64,000 nucleotides of DNA. Source: JAPPHA01 sp965242975 (GTDB lineage: Bacteria; Pseudomonadota; Alphaproteobacteria; Rhodobacterales; Rhodobacteraceae). Numbering within the stretch: the stretch's first letter is position 1; every line of letters starts with the position of its first letter. The notes under the pieces are model-generated. The model did no database searches. It saw only the letters and a list, made by a program, of their open reading frames with translations, and was not told where the DNA came from. Below, piece by piece: positions 54,772-64,000 of this stretch. The stretch is taken from contig CBDETS010000007.1 in the NCBI GenBank assembly GCA_965242975.1, positions 3,100,001 through 3,164,000 on the forward strand, read 5' to 3'. A program made the translations under genes and the position numbers.

Positions 54772-55850
54772 CCGGACGGGCTTCACCTCTAGGGGTCTGC
54801 TTCATCGGAACCGGCAGAATCTCCGACCTCCACGCGATTGCCTACCGCAAGAACTCACGGGCTCGGATCGTCGCCCTTTGCGATACCGATACCGGACTTG
54901 CCCGGCGCCGGGCCACGGAGTGGGGATTGGCGGACGTGTTCGTTACCGACGACGTCGACATGGTGCTGGCGCGGCCCGAAGTTGACCTCGTCGAAGTACT
55001 GTTGCCGCACCACCTGCATTTTTCCGTCGCAATGAAGGCCATTGCCGCCGGCAAGGCCGTATCCCTGCAAAAGCCGATGTGCACAACGCTTGATGAGGCC
55101 GACCTGCTCGTCGATGCGGCGGAAGCGTCCGGACTGCCGTTTCGTATCTTCGAGAACTTCATCTTTTTCCCACCGGTCATGCGGGCACGGCACCTGGTTG
55201 AATCCGGCGCCATAGGCGACCCGCTCGCAATCCGGATCAAGAGCAATTCCGGGACCAGCAATACGGCATGGGAGGTGCCGGACGGGGCAACGCGCTGGCG
55301 ACAGGCGCGCGATCAGTCCGGTGGCGGACCGCTCGTGTTCGATGACGGCCACCACAAGTTCGCCCTCGCCCGGCATTTCCTGGGCGATCCCGAGTCCGTT
55401 CATGCCTTCATCGGGAGCACACGCAAGGAAGACGGCGTCCTACTGGACGCACCTGCGATCATATCGTTCATGTTTCCGGGTAACCGGATCGGCAGTTTCG
55501 AGGTCGTACACTCGCCCGAACTCCAAATCGACACGCGCCACTATGCCCAGGACGACCGGGTGGAGATCACCGGGACCAGCGGCGTCATCTGGATCAATTG
55601 CGGCCACGGCCGATTGGGAGACGTGCCGCCGGTTGCCGTCTACAGGGACGGTAAACTGACCGTTCATGCCGACATGCCAACGGGATGGGAACAGAGCTTT
55701 GTCCTGGCGTCACACCACTTCCTTGACAGGCTGGCCGAAGGACGCGCTGCGGATCTCTCGGCCGGCGATGCCCGGCGCGTGTTGCGCGTCGCCCTCGCGG
55801 CGGAGTCTTCCGGCCGCACGGGCCGTAGGGTCGAGATTTCGCACGGTTGA
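54768..55850 (+). CDS. Gfo/Idh/MocA-family oxidoreductase
   Basis: The 360-residue protein begins GVCFIGTGRISDLHAIAYRK, an NAD(P)-binding Rossmann fold (GTGxIS). It has DLVEVLLPHHLHFSVAMKAI, then the family KP dipeptide in GKAVSLQKPMCTTLDEADLL and a C-terminal alpha/beta domain (GGGPLVFDDGHHKFALARHF with the catalytic D-G-x-H type motif). It oxidises or reduces a sugar or inositol-like polyol. It overlaps the IclR gene by ATGA, so the two are one operon, and it faces the ABC transporter. Confidence 0.9.
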   Translation: MTGRASPLGVCFIGTGRISDLHAIAYRKNSRARIVALCDTDTGLARRRATEWGLADVFVTDDVDMVLARPEVDLVEVLLPHHLHFSVAMKAIAAGKAVSLQKPMCTTLDEADLLVDAAEASGLPFRIFENFIFFPPVMRARHLVESGAIGDPLAIRIKSNSGTSNTAWEVPDGATRWRQARDQSGGGPLVFDDGHHKFALARHFLGDPESVHAFIGSTRKEDGVLLDAPAIISFMFPGNRIGSFEVVHSPELQIDTRHYAQDDRVEITGTSGVIWINCGHGRLGDVPPVAVYRDGKLTVHADMPTGWEQSFVLASHHFLDRLAEGRAADLSAGDARRVLRVALAAESSGRTGRRVEISHG

Positions 55851-56233
55851 CCCGGGGCAGACCGTGCAATGCCGGTATTGTCCGGGAATCGAGTTCGCGC
55901 CGTCTTGGTGGGTCCGTCAAAAAAAGTGCGTCAATCTCGATGGTTGCCCGTGTTGTCGCTGAAACAAACAGGTTCGACCGATAGGCCTCAGCCCCTCCCC
56001 GCCTTGCTTTCGTGGCGCTCGGGGTGGTTGCCTGACACCTGTGATCGGGTCTTGGAGGATTTACCCGCAACTTCATGGAGGCAATTCGAAGAACCTGTGT
56101 CGTCACCTGGGTTCGACATGTTCAACGCTTCGGAATACCATCATTGCAGGACCAGTGCGCGCAGTTCACCGGGAAGTGCTGATCACGAATTGATCCGTTG
56201 GTTGCTCCGCGGGATTTCGGTACAACGGGACCC
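55851..56233. other. Intergenic stretch
   Basis: No gene was recognised. It probably has the promoter of the next dehydrogenase. A short minus-strand frame has no family. Confidence 0.4.
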
Positions 56234-57244
56234 ATGAAAATCATCCGGACGGATCGTGAACTCCTGGCGTCAACGGTCGACGCCACTCTGCGAGAGGCGG
56301 GGCATGAACTGGTCCTCCTGGCGGACGGCGCGCCGGAAAGGGAACTCATTTCACATGTCCGGGACGCTGACCTTCTGCTCATGTGCTATCAGCCTGTCAC
56401 ACGAGCAGTCATAGAGGCCGCGACCAGGCTGAAGGGCGTAATAAAATACGGCGTCGGGGTGGATGCAATTGACATCCCGGCCGCGAGCGAACGCGGCATT
56501 CCCGTTGTGAATATTCCCGAATATGCGGAAAGAAGCGTGGCTGAAGGTGCGTTTGCGTTGATGCTGGTTTTGGCCAGGAAACTGCCGCCCCTGCTTGAGC
56601 AAATGGGCAGGGAAGGTTGGGCCTGGCCGGAACCTTCGTGGATGGGTTCCGACATAGCCGGGCAGACGGTCGGGATCATCGGGCTGGGTCGCATTGGGAA
56701 AAGCTTTGCACAGATTGCGGGCGCGGGATTCCAGGCGCGCGTCCTGGCCTATGATCCCTACGTGAGCCGCGAAGGAATGAACCGGCTGGGCGTCATGAAG
56801 ATTGATCGCCTCGAGGATCTCTTGCGACAGTCCGATTTTGTGTCCATCCACGCCGTTCTGAACGACGAAACCCGCCACCTTCTTGGCAAGAACGAACTCG
56901 CGCAAATGAAGGAATCCGCCTTTCTCATCAATGTGTCGCGGGGCGCAATCATCGACGAACACGCGTTATTGTCTGCATTGCAGGACGGACGCATTGCAGG
57001 CGCGGGCCTGGACGTTTTCGGATTGGAACCGCTTGATCGCACGGAACACCCGCTCGCTGCACTCTACGACATGCCTAACGTGATTTTGACTCCGCACCTG
57101 GCATTTTACACCAGGCAGGCCATGGAACGTCTTGAGTTGGAGGTGTTGGAACGTTGCCGTGAATTGCTCGAGGGACGCCCGGTCACGATAAAATCGGACG
57201 ATCCCCGGCTGCGCGCGCAACGCGGGGCTATCACGTTCAAGTAG
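56234..57244 (+). CDS. D-isomer-specific 2-hydroxyacid dehydrogenase
   Basis: The 336-residue protein begins MKIIRTDRELLASTVDATLR. The NAD site is GQTVGIIGLGRIGKSFAQIA. The catalytic triad is Arg in INVSRGAIIDEHALLSAL, Glu in GLDVFGLEPLDRTEHPLAAL and His in VILTPHLAFYT. It reduces 2-keto acids or oxidises D-2-hydroxy acids such as glycerate-type compounds. Its position downstream of the Gfo/Idh gene suggests a step in breakdown of the imported sugar, although 383 bp separate the two. The start at 56234 follows a GGGACCC context. Confidence 0.9.
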   Translation: MKIIRTDRELLASTVDATLREAGHELVLLADGAPERELISHVRDADLLLMCYQPVTRAVIEAATRLKGVIKYGVGVDAIDIPAASERGIPVVNIPEYAERSVAEGAFALMLVLARKLPPLLEQMGREGWAWPEPSWMGSDIAGQTVGIIGLGRIGKSFAQIAGAGFQARVLAYDPYVSREGMNRLGVMKIDRLEDLLRQSDFVSIHAVLNDETRHLLGKNELAQMKESAFLINVSRGAIIDEHALLSALQDGRIAGAGLDVFGLEPLDRTEHPLAALYDMPNVILTPHLAFYTRQAMERLELEVLERCRELLEGRPVTIKSDDPRLRAQRGAITFK

Positions 57245-57587
57245 TATTCGAGGCGCACCTGTCTACGGCTGGCATGAACTTGCCCCAGTTCGCATTGATC
57301 CCATCAATCCGGTTCGCTCGGCGCAATTGGAATGGACCGATATCGGCAAGCCGATGTAGGGCTGGAAAGTGTGTTCCCCAATTTGGCACGTTGCGAAAGC
57401 GCCTGCCAACTCCAGTTCAACCCGTTCTGTTCACGAGCGCAATCGGGCAACCGACCGGAATGGTCGCGCGACAAGGCCATCATGAGACAGAGCGCGACAA
57501 GGGCCACGATGAAACGATCGAAGCGGGGGAACCGGTGCCGAGCTCCTCGGTTACGCTTGCGCCGACGACATGAGGCACACATCCCAA
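57245..57587. other. Intergenic stretch ending at a target duplication
   Basis: No gene was recognised. The last three bases, CAA (57585-57587), are repeated at 59043-59045 on the other side of the Rpn element. Confidence 0.4.
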
Positions 57588-59042
57588 GGGCTCGTCAGGA
57601 AACAATCGACACGATTTGCAGTCGTCGGAATTGCATCCGAATTTGCCATCGTATTCAATTCACATGCGTCACTGCATTACTTGGCAGTACTCGGTACCGG
57701 TTTTGACCACGTCCCCACGTCAGGTTGAGCACTGCCATCGCTTGTCCGCGGCTTCCGAAGAGCCGGGCCATGATGACGGGCGCAAGACTCTGCGGGACAG
57801 TCCATACGCAAAACCATGCCAGGAAGAACCGGAACGGAGCGGTCGAAGACGGTCGGATCAATGCCGGGTACGATCTCCGAACACCGTGTCGATGTCCTCT
57901 GCGGTGATCAGGGCATCGAGCCAGGCATCGAGTTGTTCGGGCGAAGCGCTGCGGACCCGTTCAGCGTGCACCGGCGCCAGATCTCCGAACTTCAGTCGCG
58001 CCTGACGCAGAAACGTGTCAACTTTCCCGGCGGCCCTGCCTTCGACGATGCCCGCGGCCTTGCCCTGTTCCATCCAGATCTGTGCGGCGGTTCCCATGAT
58101 TTCCTCCACCGTCTCCGGGTCCGTCCCCGTCCTCCGCAGCGCAGCCTCGATGCGCTCGGGCGGCAGGCTGACCTGTTCGATGATGTAGGTCAATATGTAG
58201 CGTCCGAACTCCGTCTCCGCAACCGCGGCCACAAGCAGGTCGTCCTCTTCGTCGCTGACACTCTCGCGGAACGCGCGGGCCAGCGCCAGCAGTGCCGCGC
58301 GCACTTCGGCGCTCCGCGACAGCTCCCGGGGCGCGATCCGGCCGAGATCGTGAACCACGTAACGGCCGAAGGACTGCGCAAGGTGTTCCAGACCCTCGGG
58401 CGCACGGATCATCTCCTGGATCGAGCAGGGCACCGTCCACGGCTCCCGTCCGTGAAAAAACACGATCGGGATCACAGGTGCCAAGCCGTCGTCCAGCTCC
58501 CGGCCCCAGATCTTCAGTACGTACCGGATGAGCTGGAGCGGCGTGCGGTGATCAAGCTGGCTTTTGTGCTCGAGCAATGCGTAGACCATGACCTCGCTGC
58601 CATCCCCGAGGTGGAGCCGAAAGAGGGCGTCGGACTGCGTCGTGCTGCCCTCGCCGTCGATGACCGTACCCTCGACATGCACCGGCGGCCGCTCCGGATC
58701 GAGGCGGGCGACCACATCCGACGGAAGATAGTCGTGCAGAAGCTGACCGGCTCGGGCGGGGTCGGAGACGAGCAGACGGAAGAGGGCGTCGTGCCGGGCA
58801 CGCGGCAAGGCCATGTCAGTGTCTCCTGTCGCTGAACTCGCTGAGCGCGGTCCTGACTCCGATCACGGTCGAGGCACGGTCTATACCGGGGGCCCGGCAT
58901 GCACGCCATCGCCCTTTCCGACGCACAGGCTACATCTGCACGGATACGGAAAATGAAACACGTGCACACGGACGTCACACGGGGACAAGCCAGGGGCTCT
59001 CGAATTGTCGAACGATTGGAGCAATCGTTTCGTGACAAACCC
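57588..59042 (-). mobile_element. TIR-bounded element carrying an Rpn nuclease, copy 2
   Basis: The left end is GGGCTCGTCAGGAAACAATC (57588 onward). The right end, reverse complemented, is GGGTTTGTCACGAAACGATT. Both fit the GGGNNNGTCACGAAACAATC pattern of copy 1. CAA flanks both sides. Sequence downstream of the Rpn gene (57600-57857) is homologous to 3434-3640 of copy 1. The element is inverted relative to copy 1 and 55 kb away. Confidence 0.75.
57858..58814 (-). CDS. Rpn family recombination-promoting nuclease, second copy
   Basis: The 318-residue protein begins MALPRARHDALFRLLVSDPA. The nuclease core is SDALFRLHLGDGSEVMVYAL then LEHKSQLDHRTPLQ (Asp and E-x-K). PVIPIVFFHGREPWTVPCSI and the helical C-terminus follow. 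It differs from copy 1 by many scattered substitutions, a shorter loop (WGRELDDGLAPVIP) and an added repeat in the tail (GIVEGRAAGKVDTFLR), so the duplication is not recent. The start is well supported by AGGAG 9 nt upstream. Confidence 0.85.
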   Translation of the reverse strand: MALPRARHDALFRLLVSDPARAGQLLHDYLPSDVVARLDPERPPVHVEGTVIDGEGSTTQSDALFRLHLGDGSEVMVYALLEHKSQLDHRTPLQLIRYVLKIWGRELDDGLAPVIPIVFFHGREPWTVPCSIQEMIRAPEGLEHLAQSFGRYVVHDLGRIAPRELSRSAEVRAALLALARAFRESVSDEEDDLLVAAVAETEFGRYILTYIIEQVSLPPERIEAALRRTGTDPETVEEIMGTAAQIWMEQGKAAGIVEGRAAGKVDTFLRQARLKFGDLAPVHAERVRSASPEQLDAWLDALITAEDIDTVFGDRTRH

Positions 59043-59143
59043 CAAGACCGGCGTTCTCCTGCCAGTCCACACCGGACCTGAACCGCAGGTCAGTCTGGTA
59101 GGCCCGTTCCCGGCCATGATGGCATCAAGTCTGCGTGCGGCGC

Positions 59144-60721
59144 TCATTTCAACCGCTTGTGGTCCATGAGTATCTCCCGCGCCGCATTGTGGCCGGGAAC
59201 AGCGGAGACCGAACCACCCGGATGCGTGGAGGAACCGCATTGATAGAGCCCGCGGATCGGACTGCGATAGTTGGCGTAATGTGGTGCCGGCCGCTTGAAA
59301 AATAGCTGGTCGAGCGAAACATCGCCGTGAAGTTCGTGCCCGCGCGGCATGCCCAGCACCTCTTCAAGGTCGGTGGGCAGATACAGCGAATAGCCAAGCA
59401 CGCTGTCGCTGAATCCGGGTGCGAACTCGTCCATGACGGCAAATACGTTTGCCACCACGTTGTCACGTTCCTGTGCCCAGTCGCCACCTTTCAACTCGTA
59501 CGGTGCATGTCCGCCGGACAGGAGGACCACGTGTTTTCCTTCTGGCGCAAGGGATTCGTCGATGTAGCTCGGAACGATGGGGGAGACGAAGGGTTTTTCC
59601 GAGTACCAGCCCCTTCGGGAATCATTGAAGGCGCGTTCCATGTAATCGATGGACGGGCAGACATGGGCATAGCAGGGGTATTCCACACCGGCCTGCCCTG
59701 GAGTGAAACCGCGATAGACCGGCAGGCGATCGACCGCCACGTTAATCTTGAATGCCTCGCCGTTGCCGTGCCAGCCGTCGATCGCGTTCATGAACTCGTC
59801 AGGAAGTTCATCACGGGGCACCATTCGGCCGAAAGTGACGGGTGCGGCAACGTTGGAAGCAACCAGCCGGGCGCCGAACTCGCGGCCATCGGCGGTGACA
59901 ACCCCGGTCGCGCGGCCATCCCTGGTTACGATCCTTTCGACGGCTGCTTCGGTGATGATATCCATGCCGTGATTCCGGCCTGATGCCGCAATGGCCTCGG
60001 AAATCGCCCCCATTCCGCCCTTGGAAAACCCGAGCCCGTTTTCGCCGCAAAGGTGGAACATGATCGAATACGCGGTGCCCGGAGTGTGAACCCCCTTGAA
60101 GAAACCGATCGCGGCCCAGTAGCCGAAGAGGACCTTCACCTCTTCGCTTTCAAACCAGCGCGACAGGAAGTCATGGGCACTCATCGTGAGGGAGTCGAAT
60201 ATTTCGTAAAACTCTCGATGAACGCCCCGGTAACGCCAGGCGAACCGGGCCAGTTCCTTCAGTCCGGCCAAACTCCGGTCACCCGGATCAATCGGCGTTT
60301 CAAGGAGCAGGCGGCGCATGATCCGAATTGTGCGCGACATGTCCTCGAAGAATTTCGGGTAAATCTCCGCGTCTTTCCTTGAGAACCGCGCGATTTCGGA
60401 CTGGGAAACCTTGACGTCGGTCGACCAGATTATGCTGTCATCGCCGTCCAGCGGGTGCACGACTTCCGGGACTTTCAGGTGTTCGAGACCATGGCGCTCC
60501 AGTTCAAGCTCGCGGATCACCTTGGGGTGCATGTGCCCCATGATGTAACTGAACGTCGAGGCACGGAAGCCAGGGTGGAATTCTTCGGTTGCCGCCGCAC
60601 CACCGACGATGTGACGACGCTCCAGTACCAATGTCTTCAGTCCGGCTTTTGCCAGATAGGCACCGCACGTCAGCCCGTTATGGCCGCCGCCGACAATAAT
60701 GGCGTCGTATCTCGTGGTCAT
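59144..60721 (-). CDS. PYROXD2-like FAD-dependent oxidoreductase (COG1233)
   Basis: The 525-residue protein begins MTTRYDAIIVGGGHNGLTCG, the FAD-binding Rossmann motif (GxGxxG...). LKTLVLERRHIVGGAAATEE follows, with the phytoene-desaturase-like substrate domain (GFSKGGMGAISEAIAASGRN, MDIITEAAVERIVTRDGRAT). The C-terminal FAD motif is GLYQCGSSTHPGGSVSAVPG. It is full length. Relatives are soluble flavoenzymes of uncertain substrate, and carotenoid synthesis is not implied. It stands alone on the minus strand, divergent from the TRAP genes. Confidence 0.9.
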   Translation of the reverse strand: MTTRYDAIIVGGGHNGLTCGAYLAKAGLKTLVLERRHIVGGAAATEEFHPGFRASTFSYIMGHMHPKVIRELELERHGLEHLKVPEVVHPLDGDDSIIWSTDVKVSQSEIARFSRKDAEIYPKFFEDMSRTIRIMRRLLLETPIDPGDRSLAGLKELARFAWRYRGVHREFYEIFDSLTMSAHDFLSRWFESEEVKVLFGYWAAIGFFKGVHTPGTAYSIMFHLCGENGLGFSKGGMGAISEAIAASGRNHGMDIITEAAVERIVTRDGRATGVVTADGREFGARLVASNVAAPVTFGRMVPRDELPDEFMNAIDGWHGNGEAFKINVAVDRLPVYRGFTPGQAGVEYPCYAHVCPSIDYMERAFNDSRRGWYSEKPFVSPIVPSYIDESLAPEGKHVVLLSGGHAPYELKGGDWAQERDNVVANVFAVMDEFAPGFSDSVLGYSLYLPTDLEEVLGMPRGHELHGDVSLDQLFFKRPAPHYANYRSPIRGLYQCGSSTHPGGSVSAVPGHNAAREILMDHKRLK

Positions 60722-61499
60722 GTGCTCTTGAACCCCGGCTCGCGCCTTTTGGCAAGTAGTTCTCGCCTGCCAGGGGTCGTTCGGGCGTTCGGTCTTGCGC
60801 CGGAACTCGTCTCACCTCTTGAATTGCCGCGAAAGCCGGAGCCATGGCCGGGTTTGCGGCCTTGAGCATGCTGCCGGCCCGTCACTCCGGGACGCGATAC
60901 TGCTTCACGTCGGTGCACTTGGTCACCGACTCACGCACGGGGCTTCAGGATTCCTTGATCCAGGGCAATCCCATTGAGGTCGTCATGGATGCACGTCTGA
61001 TGCCTGTTGGAATGGGGAGAATTGTCCTGGCGTCCTCCCCTGCCGATTGCGACGTGCGCGCCTATCGCGCGACGCCCGTCACCACCTTGGCGTTGACGCC
61101 ACTCGATGCTCAGGATTTTGTCTTTCAGGCACTCGACGTTCTTCGGAAAGCGTCCACGCCAGGACGGGACCCCGGCAAATCGCGGTGCACGTGTTGCACA
61201 CGAATCTGCTCTTGAACGATCCCAATCGCTTCATTCGGGCGACATCGGAGTGAATTTTCTTGATTTTTGCCCACAATCGGCCCACTAGTCTTCTTTGGGC
61301 CCGGTGCTCGCGCGCGGAACGGTTTGTCTATGCCCTGATGCGTGTTCGGAAATCACTTGCCAAGAAGACGTGCGAGAACTTCGGCACGTGACATGTCGAC
61401 ACGACGGGAACCGCGCAGAACCGGGAACCATGGCAGGGAGGAAACGGTACAGGCGAAATCCATCGGGCATCAGAAGATCGACACACAGGAAATGAACCG
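60722..61499. other. Intergenic stretch with a regulator remnant
   Basis: Apart from the remnant at 60844-61100, nothing was recognised. 61240-61499 should hold the promoter of the second TRAP operon. Confidence 0.4.
60844..61100 (+). pseudogene. Possible IclR-type regulator remnant
   Basis: The plus frame reads LSMLPARHSGTRYCFTSVHL, GLQDSLIQGNPIEVVMDARL and MPVGMGRIVLASSPADCDVR. It resembles the effector-domain start of IclR proteins (SxPSRHP...LPxxxxGxGRxxLA), but no DNA-binding part or ending is present. A weak assignment. Confidence 0.3.
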
Positions 61500-62498
61500 A
61501 TGAAACCAAGCAAGATACTCGGAAGATCAGCTATCGCCGCAATGCTGGCGGTACTGCCGTTAACGTCGGCTGTTGCCGAAACGCTACGACTGGTAACCAA
61601 CTGGAGTACCAGTTCGTACTCGGTGGCACGCACTTTGCAATTCGTCGAGGATTTCAATGCCAGCGAGGCGGCCAAGGCAGCCGATATCGAGATCGTCCAC
61701 TTGGGCGGTCCCGAGGTGACGCCAGCCACCGAACAGCTCACGGCATTGTCCAACGGCGTGTTCGACATGCTTTTTGGCGCAGCCGGCTACTATGTCGGAA
61801 CGGTTCCGGAATCCCGCGCGCTTTACGGCACGGCGATCACGCCGATGCAGGCGCGCGAGACCGGCGCGAGCGAACTTCTCAACACGATTTACGAAGACAA
61901 GGCAAATGCGCATGTGCTGGGCTGGGTAGCGGCCGGCGTCGGTTATCACATATGGCTGCGCGATGAGCCGAAACTCGACGAGAACGGCCTGCCGGTACTC
62001 GACAACGTGAAAATCCGCTCGTCAGGCTTTTATAATGCCTGGCTCGGCAAGTACGGCGCCACCACGGTGACCGTCCCCGCTCCCGACATCTACAACGCCC
62101 TGGAGCGCGGAGTGGTCGACGGTGCAGCGTGGCCTGGTCTCGGAATCACGGACTACGGTTGGGAGAAATTCGTCGGATACCGTATCGACCCGCCGGTCTG
62201 GCAATTCGACAACCTCTTTTGGGTCAACAAGGACAAGTGGATGAGCCTCACAGATGCTCAACGTGCCGCACTGTCCGAAGCGGTTGTCGCCTATGAGCCG
62301 GTCGCACATGAATATTACGCCAACCTGCGTAAGGAGGAAGATGTCGAGGTGGCTGCCGCGGGCGTGAAATCCTTCAGGATGAGCCCGGAAGCCGAAGCCG
62401 CCTTCGTGGCGCATGCCCGGTCGGTGCAGTGGGACAAGCTGCAGGAGGCAAACTCACCTTATTGGGATCAGCTACGCGCAACGCTGCCTGCCGAATAG
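61500..62498 (+). CDS. dctP: TRAP transporter substrate-binding protein (DctP family), second system
   Basis: The 332-residue protein has a signal peptide (KILGRSAIAAMLAVLPLTSA, cleavage after AVAE). The domains show LRLVTNWSTSSYSVARTLQF, LGGPEVTPATEQLTALSNGV, NVKIRSSGFYNAWLGKYGAT (with the conserved Arg), PAPDIYNALERGVVDGAAWP and QFDNLFWVNKDKWMSLTDAQ. It binds an organic acid for the next two genes. It is not closely similar to the protein at 43579, so the substrate is probably different. Confidence 0.95.
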   Translation: MKPSKILGRSAIAAMLAVLPLTSAVAETLRLVTNWSTSSYSVARTLQFVEDFNASEAAKAADIEIVHLGGPEVTPATEQLTALSNGVFDMLFGAAGYYVGTVPESRALYGTAITPMQARETGASELLNTIYEDKANAHVLGWVAAGVGYHIWLRDEPKLDENGLPVLDNVKIRSSGFYNAWLGKYGATTVTVPAPDIYNALERGVVDGAAWPGLGITDYGWEKFVGYRIDPPVWQFDNLFWVNKDKWMSLTDAQRAALSEAVVAYEPVAHEYYANLRKEEDVEVAAAGVKSFRMSPEAEAAFVAHARSVQWDKLQEANSPYWDQLRATLPAE

Positions 62499-62511
62499 GA
62501 CCCTGCGAGGC

Positions 62512-63036
62512 ATGGCCGAGGTCGTCCGCCTCTATGACCGCATGATCGTGATGCTCGCGCTCGCCGCGAGCATCATCGTCGGCGCAGTCTTTGTCCTGAT
62601 CGTCGTTGACGTCAGCATGCGCACGGCCGGCATGCGCCCTCCGGTCTTCTCCAGCGCCGTTTCGGAGTATTCGCTGCTGTACGTCACGATGATGGCCGCG
62701 CCCTGGCTGGTCAGGGAGCGCGGCCATGTGCGGATCGACAGTTTCCTGACCTTCCTGCCGGGCCACGCCAGGCTGTTTCTCGAACGCGCCCTCATCGTGG
62801 TCTGCATTGCGCTTTGCCTGACGGCGACCTGGCTCAGCGCTGAATTCGCCATTGAATTTTGGCGAAAGGGAGAGATCGACATCCGCTCCGTCGAAATCCC
62901 GCGCGCGCTGCTTTTCGTGCCGATGGTATTCGGGTTTTTTCTTTGCGCTGTGGAATTCGCCCGCCTGTTGTTGATTGGAGAGTCACTTTCTGCGCCCGGC
63001 GGTGGCGGTCAGTCTCCGTTCGAGGGCGAAATCTGA
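62512..63036 (+). CDS. dctQ: TRAP transporter small permease (DctQ), second system
   Basis: The 174-residue protein begins MAEVVRLYDRMIVMLALAAS. It has four helices, with PVFSSAVSEYSLLYVTMMAA carrying the conserved E, then LVRERGHVRIDSFLTFLPGH. It starts 13 nt after dctP behind GCGAGG. Confidence 0.9.
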   Translation: MAEVVRLYDRMIVMLALAASIIVGAVFVLIVVDVSMRTAGMRPPVFSSAVSEYSLLYVTMMAAPWLVRERGHVRIDSFLTFLPGHARLFLERALIVVCIALCLTATWLSAEFAIEFWRKGEIDIRSVEIPRALLFVPMVFGFFLCAVEFARLLLIGESLSAPGGGGQSPFEGEI

Positions 63037-63063
63037 TGGCCACCGTACCGAAGGGCCACGGCC

Positions 63064-64000
63064 GTGCCTGAATGGTACGTCTCGGGCGGTATCGCATTGG
63101 GTGCGATCCTGTTCCTGATGTTCCTGTCCATGCCGGTGGCTTTTGCCTTTCTGCTGGTCAGTCTCGGCGGAATGTACTGGCTGGCCGGATTGCCGGGCGT
63201 AAGCCAGGTGATTGCCAATGCCAGCGTCTCGGTCACCCATTTCGTCTTCTTGCCGATCCCGCTGTTCCTGCTCATGGGCGAGTTGTTTTTCAACGCCGGG
63301 GTCGCGCAACGGGTGTTCGATGCGGTCGACACCCTGATCGGGCGAATGCGCGGACGGCTGTCTTATGTCACGATTTTCGGCGGCACGACGTTTGCCGCGC
63401 TCACGGGCACCTCGATGGGCAACACGGCAATGCTCGGCTCCCTGCTTGTGCCCGAGATGAGCCGCCGCGGGTACAAGAAACACATGGCAATGGGTCCCAT
63501 TCTCGGCGTGGGCGGGCTGGCGATCCTGATCCCGCCCTCCGGCCTCGGCGTCCTCCTGGGCAGTCTTGCCAAGATCGACATCGGCCGACTGCTGATCGCT
63601 GGCGTCCTTCCCGGGCTTCTGCTGGCACTTCTGTACCTGGTCCTGATCTGGGTAATGATCCGGCTCGACCCGACATCGGTGCCGGAAGACACACCTGTAC
63701 GCCACTCGCTCAGCACAAAGCTTCGGGTCATCGTCACCCATATCCTGCCGTTGTCGGTGATCATATTCATGGTGATCGGCCTGATTCTCCTGGGGATCGC
63801 GACACCCACGGAAAGTGCCGCCTTCGGCGTGCTAGGCGTACTGATCATCGCCTGGGCCTTCGGTGGACTCACCTGGTCCGCGACCATCAAATCCCTCAGG
63901 GGAACCGTCAAGGTCACGACCATGATCCTCCTGATCGTCGCCGCCTCTTCGACCTTTTCCCAGGTTCTGGCCTTTTCGGGCGCGACGTCCGGCATGATCA
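63064..64000 (+). CDS. dctM: TRAP transporter large permease (DctM), second system, cut by window end
   Basis: It starts at GTG (VPEWYVSGGIALGAILFLMF) after AAGGG, 27 nt behind dctQ. Markers are FLPIPLFLLMGELFFNAGVA, GGTTFAALTGTSMGNTAMLG, AILIPPSGLGVLLGSLAKID and LLGIATPTESAAFGVLGVLI. The frame is open to the window edge at residue 312, with the remaining 100-odd residues outside. Confidence 0.9.
   Translation, partial: MPEWYVSGGIALGAILFLMFLSMPVAFAFLLVSLGGMYWLAGLPGVSQVIANASVSVTHFVFLPIPLFLLMGELFFNAGVAQRVFDAVDTLIGRMRGRLSYVTIFGGTTFAALTGTSMGNTAMLGSLLVPEMSRRGYKKHMAMGPILGVGGLAILIPPSGLGVLLGSLAKIDIGRLLIAGVLPGLLLALLYLVLIWVMIRLDPTSVPEDTPVRHSLSTKLRVIVTHILPLSVIIFMVIGLILLGIATPTESAAFGVLGVLIIAWAFGGLTWSATIKSLRGTVKVTTMILLIVAASSTFSQVLAFSGATSGMI

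Noticed and set aside
59144..60721. Carotenoid phytoene desaturase
   Set aside because: The fold is shared, but the sequence follows the PYROXD2/COG1233 type, and no carotenoid genes are nearby.

Overview
The window is GC-rich, and its gene content points to an alphaproteobacterium, probably a marine or host-associated Rhodobacterales-like lineage. The basis is two DctPQM TRAP transporters, a MocR regulator with MocD/MocE-like genes, a MalFGK-type ABC cassette and a PYROXD2-like oxidoreductase. No rRNA or tRNA gene and no CRISPR array was seen, so the assignment rests on gene families only.

Bases 1-37800 are a decayed accessory island. They hold toxin-antitoxin genes (AbiEi-like, MazEF-like, VapBC), transposase remnants of several families, two truncated tyrosine recombinases and several frameshifted genes. 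Three things stand out. (1) Six paralogous lipoproteins (A 12927-13814, B 16304-17191, C 18850-19734, D 31783-32685, E 32968-33876, F 34140-35051) have a Cys-polyglycine N-terminus and a C-terminal barrel resembling the TbpB/factor-H-binding type. They share a conserved 5' leader, and in copy F that leader is split by an ORF-less group II intron (35176-36061). (2) A kinase locus (22795-28033) lies between a broken IS4-type transposase and an intact ISAzo13-type IS. Its Ser/Thr kinase is split exactly at an A_AAA_AAC slippery site. (3) An Rpn nuclease gene sits in a 1.4 kb unit bounded by 22-bp terminal inverted repeats and 3-bp target duplications. A second copy lies in inverted orientation at 57.6-59.0 kb.

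Bases 37814-46624 are an intact catabolic locus. A divergent MocR regulator faces an operon of an IlvD/Edd-like dehydratase that has lost its Fe-S cysteines, a MocD-like membrane di-iron oxygenase, a PanB-like enzyme, a MocE-like Rieske ferredoxin and a TRAP transporter. Together they look like uptake and oxidation of an unidentified small organic acid or methylated compound.

Bases 49626-57244 hold a sugar ABC transporter (minus strand) facing an IclR regulator, a Gfo/Idh/MocA dehydrogenase and, further on, a D-2-hydroxyacid dehydrogenase. Bases 59144-64000 carry a PYROXD2-like oxidoreductase, a regulator remnant and a second TRAP system that runs off the window end. Two gene-poor stretches of about 1.1-1.2 kb (46625-47857 and 48548-49625) separate these blocks.
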